Shown here one piece after another: positions 47,501 through 54,181 of a stretch of DNA of 64,000 nt; position 1 is the stretch's first letter, and every line of letters starts with the position of its first letter. The stretch is taken from assembly GCF_009193255.1 (NCBI RefSeq), contig NZ_WACG01000001.1, positions 434,001-498,000 of the forward strand, read 5' to 3'. A program made the translations under genes and the position numbers. This stretch comes from Arthrobacter koreensis (GTDB lineage Bacteria > Actinomycetota > Actinomycetes > Actinomycetales > Micrococcaceae). The notes beneath the pieces are model-generated. The model saw only the letters and a program-made list of their open reading frames with translations. It was not told where the DNA came from and made no database searches.

Positions 47501-49720
47501 CAGCACAATGATCCACAACGCTCCCAGGGCTGGTGCTGTGGAGGGGAAGTCTTGAAAGCGCAGCACGGCAGCCAGCAGGACTGCGGCAGCAGCGGACACT
47601 GCGGGCACGGTACGCGGGAACAGTTCCCCGCGGCCGGAAGCGGCCGCCAGCACGGACCACAGCTGGCTGCCTGCGGCCGCCAGGAAGGCAGCCGCCGCCG
47701 TCCAGCTTCCCGCTGTCCCTGCGTCCTGATGCCGAAGCACCAGGAAGACTGCCAGCGGCAGCACGACGGCGGCCGAGGCCCGGGCAGCCAGGACGAAACC
47801 GCCGCGCCTGCGGCCGCCGGAGCGCACTGCACGCAGGACAAAGTAGCCGGTGAGGATACCCAGGTTCAGCAATACCGGCCACAGCTGGACGGCAGGGGTC
47901 AGCAAACTGGCCAAAGCAGGAGTCAGCACACCGGCAGGAGCCAGGAACTCGGCCCGCTGAGCGAGCCGCCAGGCTGATGCGCAGAGCGTCAGCTGGACTG
48001 CCACCGCAGTAGCCGCGAACAGCAGGGCCTCCCCCGGGCCGCCGGCGTGGGAGTCCACGGCATAAGCCACTGCAGCTGCCGTTCCGGCCAGGAACTGCAC
48101 AGCCAGAATGACCAGGACATCAGCGAGGTGTATCTGTTCCGCCCGCCCCCGGATGTGGCCGTTCGCGTCGCTGTCCCTTTCGGCCCGGGGACGCCGTCCC
48201 GCACCGGGCAGGTCCGCCCCTGCAGCGACCTGAAGGTACCAATGCCGGCCGGCGAGCAGCAGGGCGGCCTGCGCACCGAGCAGGACGACGGCAGCCAGCA
48301 ACGTGGCCGGCCAGCTGTCCGTTAGGCGGAACGTGAGTATCGCGAAGCCTGCCGTCGCTGCTGACCTCAAACCGTAGCTGTGGACCAGTGCCTGGCTGCG
48401 CGGCGCGGCCCAGAGCAGGACGCCGTAGTAAGCGGCAAAGACCAGGAAGAGGACGGAAAGCGGTCCTGAACCGAGGTCCGTAGCCGTGAGGACGGCGGCT
48501 GCGGCGGTTGCCGGCACCAGGAAACGGTGGGACGCGACGAAGGCTTCAAGGTAGATGTTCCGCAGCCAGCGGGGTTTCCGGATGGCCGCGAGGCTAATCA
48601 GCGTGGCCAGCAGGACTGTGCAGATGAAGTACCACACGATGCCGGAGCGGAGCGCAGCACCCGATGCCAGGGCGGTGGAGAGCAGGAAGGTCAGCGCAAG
48701 GTAGGACACAACGCGGCTGTCCAGCCGCGCGGCCGCATAGGCGAAGCCAGCCGTTCCCACCACCGAGGTGAGAAGCCAGGCCAGCATGGGATCCGGAAGG
48801 ATTAGGTTGTAGAAAGCGAGCCCCACAACGGGGATGAGTGCCAGGCCGGTACCGGTGAATGCCACTGCCGCCGGGCGGAGTGCCTCTTTCCGTGAGTGGA
48901 TCACCAGACCGGAGGCGTAGAAGAGCGCTGCCAGTACTCCCACGCCTGCGAACCGTGCCTGTTCCGGAATTGAGATTCCGATGAACAGGGCTGCGGCCGC
49001 CACCAGGAGGAGGCTGCCCGAGTACAGGGTGATGTTGATGTTGCGCAGGTCCCTGCGGCGTTTCCGCTCTGCGAGCTCCGCTTCCGTCAGCGGAGCGGGC
49101 TGAGGCGGAGTGGGCTGAGGCGGAGTGGACGGTGTCCGGGCTCCTGGGTCGTTGAGTACGGGATTTCCGGGACCCGGCACGCCGGAACCGGCAGCCGGCC
49201 GAGGGGGCAGACCCGGTGGCCCCGGAACGGGCATGCTGAACGCAGCAGGTGCAGCGGGCCGGACTGTCGACACCGGCGGAACGGGAGCCGGTGGAACGGG
49301 AGCGGGCGCCGGCGGAACGGGTGGCAGCACCAGTGGAGGGAACTGATCCTGTGGCCCCGGACGCTGCGGCGTGCCGATTTCCCGGGACGCAGCGGAACTC
49401 GCCGGAGCAGCAGTTCCAAGAGGAGCAGCCGTTCCAGAAGGAGCAGCGGTTCCAGAAGGAGCAGCAGTTCCATAACCCACGGCAGCTTCAGACGGCGCAG
49501 CAGTCCCCTGCGGCGTAGAGGAAGGTTGCGCAGCCGCCGCAGCATCCCGCCGCCCCGCGGCATAACCCTCCTCGAAGATCTGCGCCGGATGGGGCAGCGT
49601 CCTGCCATACCCGTAGCCGGCTGAGGGATCGCTGTGTGGAACTGACCGTCTTCGCGGGGTTAGGCGGCCCACCGCGAATCCCACTCCCGCGACGACGAGA
49701 AAAAAGAGAATCTCCCCCAT
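44519..49720 (-). CDS. giant polytopic membrane protein with three tandem repeats, unknown function
   Basis: The 1733-residue protein begins with one hydrophobic helix (GEILFFLVVAGVGFAVGRL). Residues about 21-225 are Pro/Ala/Gly-rich and likely disordered, with a hexapeptide GTAAPS repeat near 84-107. From about 230 to the end it is nearly continuous membrane helices, probably more than 40. Residues about 718-1375 hold three tandem units of about 217 residues, each with an LGxRGYxLL motif (near 779, 995 and 1213), an AAQ-LLA-LLAxD-G segment and a helix ending near PxAYxVLL. No catalytic motif is seen. It is divergent from the EPSPS-like fusion. A similar C-terminal membrane region occurs in large actinobacterial proteins of unknown role. 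Confidence 0.9.
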   Translation of the reverse strand: MGEILFFLVVAGVGFAVGRLTPRRRSVPHSDPSAGYGYGRTLPHPAQIFEEGYAAGRRDAAAAAQPSSTPQGTAAPSEAAVGYGTAAPSGTAAPSGTAAPLGTAAPASSAASREIGTPQRPGPQDQFPPLVLPPVPPAPAPVPPAPVPPVSTVRPAAPAAFSMPVPGPPGLPPRPAAGSGVPGPGNPVLNDPGARTPSTPPQPTPPQPAPLTEAELAERKRRRDLRNINITLYSGSLLLVAAAALFIGISIPEQARFAGVGVLAALFYASGLVIHSRKEALRPAAVAFTGTGLALIPVVGLAFYNLILPDPMLAWLLTSVVGTAGFAYAAARLDSRVVSYLALTFLLSTALASGAALRSGIVWYFICTVLLATLISLAAIRKPRWLRNIYLEAFVASHRFLVPATAAAAVLTATDLGSGPLSVLFLVFAAYYGVLLWAAPRSQALVHSYGLRSAATAGFAILTFRLTDSWPATLLAAVVLLGAQAALLLAGRHWYLQVAAGADLPGAGRRPRAERDSDANGHIRGRAEQIHLADVLVILAVQFLAGTAAAVAYAVDSHAGGPGEALLFAATAVAVQLTLCASAWRLAQRAEFLAPAGVLTPALASLLTPAVQLWPVLLNLGILTGYFVLRAVRSGGRRRGGFVLAARASAAVVLPLAVFLVLRHQDAGTAGSWTAAAAFLAAAGSQLWSVLAAASGRGELFPRTVPAVSAAAAVLLAAVLRFQDFPSTAPALGALWIIVLLNAAYSLLPLRSNRELAAGYAPVAFLAAAVLGAGLLGVRGYVLLTGAALAYSLLQSLKPVIPALRAWHFAAAQVLLTVLAGLLAADLGLGTDGVFIVIAAVLAAQHVARTMLGSRLENFGPVHALRWGTLLALAAVPPAYYVLLSAAARPETGTVLLLTAAGSAVLAQLAAALRPRRAGGFPGAPAAAAALVLLLTVGVRTAEFPAAVSTLWVLWVAFAANLLTAVLHRQNRLALLAPAGFAAGMLLGAGVLGLRGYELLFAAALAYCLALVRDRSTGLRGIYLAGAQGTGTVLAALLAADAAGNSLSAFAAALGLGLAAGHILRTVLHDRLKALGAVEPLRWGGLAALAAVPVSCLLFEHMLDSAAVLTAVLSAAAAFMGTELDAAFRKGRGMALPHTPHLVLAAAAGAALAVPAVRVIDGPYALWALGVLWLGLGANVLCSLLLGAGRGELLAAAGFTGAALTGAGLLGLRGYELLVLAALACGLFLARFRTAHRGQYLLAAQLLAGILALLVARDAGENIHGLAAAGAAALAAAQIVRSLLEPRPGAGWARAALWTSMGILALAPAAYAVLLTGSPRRDVVALQLVLLLAVSVTEFARNRYVPALLPGLYAVGALPLVLSDAVVLASGAVLTGPVMPAAAAGLVLAALGAGALAGHIRVRSDAGLATALLAASVAYAVAVLPAAAANGGNLLAAAMAPALLSAAALAVSYTRGIPWLAAGTPVLLLAAALLASAGFEQELLGRPFTPGYGLLWPVWATALVLQALRLFLSLGDDISRLRVRIMGAGSSFVLLLGAVPAMAEYNLSAVAGAVSLIAALGLAVREVPGALRETAAEAACLPAALAVLRIVWFAAGGVDAFWSLQYWVVVLAGIAAWEYLRHRPRRGTVLLAGSAVILSGSGLGTVVSGGTGEQLWALVAHAGLLAFGLLASRKLFTLWGAAGVALAVLWYLRGYTFLLLALLAVGLIALAVWRLTRVRAAPEQQVQETLEER
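45590..47570 (-). repeat. three tandem ~650-base coding repeats in the giant membrane protein
   Basis: Units run at about 47570-46920, 46919-46257 and 46256-45590. They are recognisable at protein level, less at DNA level. GLRGYELL occurs in units two and three and GVRGYVLL in unit one. The spacing between these marks is about 648 and 653 bases. Confidence 0.75.
49413..49466 (-). repeat. 18-base tandem repeat, three copies, in the giant membrane protein gene
   Basis: GTTCCAGAAGGAGCAGCG-type units at 49413-49430, 49431-49448 and 49449-49466 encode GTAAPS/L hexapeptides on the minus strand. A partial fourth copy follows. Confidence 0.75.
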
Positions 49721-49946
49721 GACCTGCTGCTTCCCCTCTAGACATCAAGACCCGCCTATCCTAGATTGCCTTCACCGAACGTGCCCGGCGGCGTGCCCTG
49801 ATGTTGAAAAACTCATCCTCTTCAGCCAATGCCGCCGCTTTGGTGCTACTGGGAGTACGTCCTGTTCCGGCCCCTCGGAGCAACTGGTAACGTCGGCCCC
49901 GGGGTGGCCGCCAGAGTAGGACAGCCGGCGGAAGGGCTTGAATGCC

Positions 49947-52900
49947 ATGTATCTTTCGGTCCTGGGAACACAGCAGCGCATCCACGGCCACGCGCAGGTG
50001 CCCAACTCCAAATACCACGCCCACCGGGCCCTGATTCTGGCCTCGCTCGCCCCCGGCCTCAGCAGGATCACCGGCCTCACCGATGCCCGGCACGTCCACT
50101 ACACCGTGGCGATGCTGCGACAGCTTGGTACCCGGATCGACATCGACGGCGGAACCTACGTGGTGCACGGCGGACCATACCGGCCGGTCCGGAACGAGGT
50201 GTCTGCGGGGAGCTCCGGCACCACGTTGTACTTCATGGTGGGACTGGCGGCCTTGGGCACCCGGGACGTCACCGTGACAGGCCAGAAGTATTTCCAGCGC
50301 CGCCCCATCGGCCCCCTGCTCTCGGCCCTGTCACAGATGGGGCTCGACGTCGGCTCCCCCACCGGCTGCCCGCCCATCCGGGTGCGTGCCGGCAGGCCCG
50401 CGGGCGGCGAAGTCCATATCGCCGGGACACTGTCCCAATGGATTTCCGGGCTGCTGCTGCTCGCGCCGTTCGCGGAACACCCCACGTCCGTGGTCGTGGA
50501 CGGTCCCCTGAATGAACGCACCTATCTGGAACTGACGGTCCGGATGATGCGCAGTTTCGGCCTGCAGGTCAACGTCCGGGAGGACTGGCACCGCTTCGAG
50601 ATCCCTCCGGCCCAGGAGGCAGTGCCCGCAGACCTGAGGATGCCGGAAGACATCGGTTCGGCAGCCTTCGGCCTGGCCGCCGCCGCGCTCCACCCGTCGG
50701 ACCTCCTGCTGCGAGGGCTGCGCTCCGTCACCGCCCGCGGCGCAGACCATCCTGAAGCCCACTTCCTCGACGTTGCGGCGGAGATGGGGCTGCCAATGGA
50801 GTACGACGCCGGACTGGACGGCGTGCGGATCCGGCATGACGGGCTGCGGCTGCGGCCCGCAGACATCGACTGCAGGCTGGTTCCGGACATGCTTCCGGTC
50901 CTTTCCGCGATGGCTGCGTGTGCTGACGGAGAGAGCATTTTCCGCAATGTCGGCCATGTTCGGCTCAAGGAATCCGACCGCGTGGCGGCGATGGCACAGC
51001 TGAATTCGATGGGCGCAGGCATCAGGGCCACGGGAAATGACCTGGTGGTTCGGGGCACCGACACCCTCACGGCAGCGGATCTCTCCTCCTTCAACGACCA
51101 CCGGGTCCTCATGTCCCTCGCAGTCGCTGCATCCGGTGCCGTCGGACGCAGTACCCTCAGCTATCCCAATGCCTACCGCATCTCCTATCCGGAGTTCCTG
51201 GATGCCATGAATTCATTCGGCCTGGCGATGCACGTGCAGGACGGGCCGGTTCCCCGGCGCAGCACATCGAGAAGGCCGCGCTCCCGCCCGGACCAGTCCA
51301 CCGCCCCAACCCCCGAGGCGGCATCGCAGATTCCCGGAGCGGACTGGGTACGCCGATGGGCCCGCGAGCGCCCGGACCAGACAGCCGTGGTGGACGGACG
51401 CCCGCAGGACTCCGGGCACCTGACCTGGGCCCAACTCGATGCCGGTGCGGACAAAGCAGCCGCCCTGCTCCTGGACCTTGGGGTGCGTCCCGGCGAACGG
51501 GTCGCGTTCCAGCTGCCCAACTGGACCGAGTTCGTGCTCCTGTGTACAGCAGTACTGCGCATCGGCGCCGTTGCTGCGCCAATCATGCCTATCTTCCGGG
51601 AGCGGGAGGTGGCCTTTGCCCTGCACCGTTCCAGCGCCGCCGTCGTAGTGGTGCCGGAGCAGTTCCGGGGCCGCCGCTATGCGCAGGAAATGGCCGGCAT
51701 CCTCTCTGCCGGAACCGGCATGAACCCCGGTTATGACCTCAGTGTCCGGCATGTCCTGGTGGTCGGCGGTGCCGCCCCGGCGCTGCAGGGGAACTCCAGC
51801 GTCACGTGGCACGGCTGGGAGCAGGAACTGTCCGAGGCGACCGTGGACCGGGAAAGGATCGACGCCGCGGCACCGGCAGCGGATGCCGCAGCCCAGCTGC
51901 TCTTCACCTCCGGGACCACCGGCGAGCCCAAAGCAGTGCTTCATCGGCACTGCACTCTTTCACGTGCCGCGGCTCTGCAGGCGCGGCACCTTGGCCTGCA
52001 TGCTGGTGACGCCGTGTTCATCCCGTCACCGCTGGCGCACCAGACCGGCTTCCTGTACGGCATGTGGCTGTCCTTCGTGCTGGGGGTTCCGCAGATCCTG
52101 CAGCCGGTCTGGGATCCGTTCCGGGCCCTGAACCTGCTGCAGGGATGGAAGGGGACCTTTGTCCAGGCCGCGACTCCCTTTCTGGCGGACCTGGTGAAGG
52201 CTGTGGAAGCCGGAGCACCTGCTCCGGCGGGCCTGCGGATCTTCGTCAACACAGGGGCCGGCGTACCCCGGCATTTGGCCGAGCAGGCTACCCGGGTGCT
52301 GGGCGCCTGGGTCTGCGGCGCGTTTGGCACCACCGAAACCTGTCTCGGTGCGGTGTCCTCCCCCGGAGGGGACACGGCACTGGTCTGGGGCACGGATGGG
52401 CAGCTGCTGCCCGGGGTGAAGGGCCGGATCGTCAGTGACCGCGGCCAGCCGCTGCCGTCCGGCACCGAAGGCAACTTTGAGCTGCTCAGCCCCACCATGT
52501 TCGAGGGGTACCTGGACCGTCCGGACCTGACGAAGGAAGCCTTCACGGAGGACGGCTGGTACCGCACCGGGGACCTCGCCACCCTGGATGACGCCGGGTA
52601 CCTGCGCATCACGGGAAGGGTGAGGGACGTCATCAACCGCGGTGGGGAGAAGATACCGGTCGCCGAAATCGAACAGCTCCTGTTCCGGCATCCGGCAGTG
52701 GACGACGTCGCGCTGGCAGCCATGCCGGACCCGCGCCTGGGCGAGCGGGCCTGTGCCTTTGTGGTTCCGGCGCCGGGTGTCCGCCCCACCCTCGCTGAAA
52801 TCACCCGGTATCTGGACAGCTGCCAGGTCTCCAAGCACTATTGGCCGGAGCAGCTGGAACTGCTGGACGCTATTCCCCGGAATCCGGTAGGGAAGGTCCA

Positions 52901-52976
52901 GAAATACATTCTTCGGGACAGGGCGCGGCAATTGGCAGCAGGTGCCGCGGACGGCACAGACAGGAGCCAGGCGTGA
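49947..52976 (+). CDS. EPSP-synthase-like / acyl-CoA ligase fusion, predicted cyclohexanecarboxyl-CoA pathway enzyme
   Basis: About residues 1-420 are an EPSP-synthase (MurA/AroA) fold. K22, R27, R119 (QRRPIGPL), the VPDMLPVLSAM aspartate, RLKESDRV and FNDHRVLMSLAV are kept. S23 is replaced by Tyr (NSKYHAHR), and the NAGTAMR loop is GSSGTTLY at 88-95, losing Asn and Arg. A Pro/Arg linker (about 420-455) leads to a complete ANL adenylation domain: FTSGTTGEPK at 653-662, YRTGDLATLDDAGYLRITGRVRD, and the catalytic lysine K983 in NPVGKVQK. In my recollection this equals ansJ plus ansK (plmJK) of cyclohexanecarboxyl-CoA biosynthesis. ATG at 49947 (1009 aa) has GGAAGG upstream; an in-frame TTG lies at 49938. 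Overlaps the next gene as GTGA. Not a housekeeping AroA. Confidence 0.85.
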   Translation: MYLSVLGTQQRIHGHAQVPNSKYHAHRALILASLAPGLSRITGLTDARHVHYTVAMLRQLGTRIDIDGGTYVVHGGPYRPVRNEVSAGSSGTTLYFMVGLAALGTRDVTVTGQKYFQRRPIGPLLSALSQMGLDVGSPTGCPPIRVRAGRPAGGEVHIAGTLSQWISGLLLLAPFAEHPTSVVVDGPLNERTYLELTVRMMRSFGLQVNVREDWHRFEIPPAQEAVPADLRMPEDIGSAAFGLAAAALHPSDLLLRGLRSVTARGADHPEAHFLDVAAEMGLPMEYDAGLDGVRIRHDGLRLRPADIDCRLVPDMLPVLSAMAACADGESIFRNVGHVRLKESDRVAAMAQLNSMGAGIRATGNDLVVRGTDTLTAADLSSFNDHRVLMSLAVAASGAVGRSTLSYPNAYRISYPEFLDAMNSFGLAMHVQDGPVPRRSTSRRPRSRPDQSTAPTPEAASQIPGADWVRRWARERPDQTAVVDGRPQDSGHLTWAQLDAGADKAAALLLDLGVRPGERVAFQLPNWTEFVLLCTAVLRIGAVAAPIMPIFREREVAFALHRSSAAVVVVPEQFRGRRYAQEMAGILSAGTGMNPGYDLSVRHVLVVGGAAPALQGNSSVTWHGWEQELSEATVDRERIDAAAPAADAAAQLLFTSGTTGEPKAVLHRHCTLSRAAALQARHLGLHAGDAVFIPSPLAHQTGFLYGMWLSFVLGVPQILQPVWDPFRALNLLQGWKGTFVQAATPFLADLVKAVEAGAPAPAGLRIFVNTGAGVPRHLAEQATRVLGAWVCGAFGTTETCLGAVSSPGGDTALVWGTDGQLLPGVKGRIVSDRGQPLPSGTEGNFELLSPTMFEGYLDRPDLTKEAFTEDGWYRTGDLATLDDAGYLRITGRVRDVINRGGEKIPVAEIEQLLFRHPAVDDVALAAMPDPRLGERACAFVVPAPGVRPTLAEITRYLDSCQVSKHYWPEQLELLDAIPRNPVGKVQKYILRDRARQLAAGAADGTDRSQA

Positions 52977-54172
52977 AGACCAGCAGCGTTGAAGCGGCCG
53001 CCGCAGGAGCGGACGGCCGCGGCAGCTCCATCCCCGAGGGGCAGTACCAGGCACTCCTGGCCCGGGTCACTGAGTGGGTCATTGGCCCCGGCGAGGCCTG
53101 GGCTGAGGAAATCGAAACCACGGGCATTGTGCCGGATGAGCTGTGGAACCAGCTGCGTGCCGAAGGTTTCCTCTCCCTCGCAGCACCGCGTGAGATCGGC
53201 GGGGCCGGGCTGAGCTTCCTGCAGTGGATGGGCCTCATGGAGGTCTTTTCCCGATCCCATGCATCGGTGCGCATGATCGTGCACGTGGTTAACGGAACCT
53301 GGCGGGCCATGAACCCGTTCGCCGACGACGCCCAGCGGCGGAAGTTCATTGTTCCCGCCGTCGCCGGGCAGTCGGTGGTTGCCTTCACCCTGACCGAACC
53401 GGCGAACGGCAGCGGAGCGGACATCACGTCTTCCGTCCGGCGGGAGGGTGACACGTACTTCCTCACGGGGTCCAAGCACCTGATCACGTTCGGGGTCCGC
53501 TGCGACTACTGGCTGCTCTTCGCCCGGCTGGAGGGGACTGCGGGCAGGGAAGGAACAGTAGCCCTCCTGGTTGACCGGAATACCCCCGGCGCAGAGGTGG
53601 AAGACACCTCCCGGACCATGGGTGTGCGCGGCACCGACCACGCGTCCCTGACGTTCACCAACGCGCCTGTTCCGGTAGCCAACCGGCTGGGCGCAGAAGG
53701 CGAAGGACTGGCAGTCGCCCTGGGCGGCTTCCTTACCCCCAGCCGCATCTCGGTGGCCATGAGCTGTGTCGGCCTTGCCCAGCGTGCACAGCAGCTGGCC
53801 CTGGACTATGCCGCCCGGCGCACCACCTTTGGCAAACCGCTCTCCTCCCGGCAGGCCATCGCTTTTAGCCTCGCAGAAAACGCCGCGGACATCGCGGCGG
53901 CCAGGGCCCTCACCCTCACGGCTGCCGCAGCCTGGCAGAATGCAGAAGCTGAGGCCCCCGCCCTGTCATCCATGGCCAAGCTGACCGCAGTGGACATGCT
54001 GGGGCGGGTCACCGACAAGGCCCTGCAGGTACACGGCGGCATTGGCTACTGGCAGTCCCAACCCATTGAACGGGTCTACCGCGACGCCCGGGCCCAGCGT
54101 TTCGAAGAGGGAACCAACGAGATCCAGAAATCCGTGATTGCCAAAGCCCTCCTCGGCCAATCGGCAGGCTAG
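52973..54172 (+). CDS. acyl-CoA dehydrogenase family enzyme, predicted cyclohexanecarboxyl-CoA pathway
   Basis: The 399-residue flavoprotein shows the full acyl-CoA dehydrogenase pattern: PREIGGAGLSFLQWM, AFTLTEPANGSGADITSSVRREGD, GSKHLITFGV, DYAARRTTFGKPL and HGGIGYWQSQPIERVYRDARAQRFEEGTNEIQ. The catalytic glutamate is E379 in EEGTNEIQ. GTG at 52973 follows AGGAG and overlaps the fusion-gene stop, so the two are coupled. In the Streptomyces analogues the matching gene (ansL) is assigned to an oxidation or reduction of a cyclohexenyl-CoA intermediate; its real direction of work is not shown by sequence. Confidence 0.92.
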   Translation: MKTSSVEAAAAGADGRGSSIPEGQYQALLARVTEWVIGPGEAWAEEIETTGIVPDELWNQLRAEGFLSLAAPREIGGAGLSFLQWMGLMEVFSRSHASVRMIVHVVNGTWRAMNPFADDAQRRKFIVPAVAGQSVVAFTLTEPANGSGADITSSVRREGDTYFLTGSKHLITFGVRCDYWLLFARLEGTAGREGTVALLVDRNTPGAEVEDTSRTMGVRGTDHASLTFTNAPVPVANRLGAEGEGLAVALGGFLTPSRISVAMSCVGLAQRAQQLALDYAARRTTFGKPLSSRQAIAFSLAENAADIAAARALTLTAAAAWQNAEAEAPALSSMAKLTAVDMLGRVTDKALQVHGGIGYWQSQPIERVYRDARAQRFEEGTNEIQKSVIAKALLGQSAG

Positions 54173-54181
54173 GAGGACCCC

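Noticed and set aside
49947-51260. Housekeeping aroA (EPSP synthase)
   Set aside because: S23 and the NAGTAMR loop are changed, and it is fused to a CoA ligase in a non-aromatic operon.
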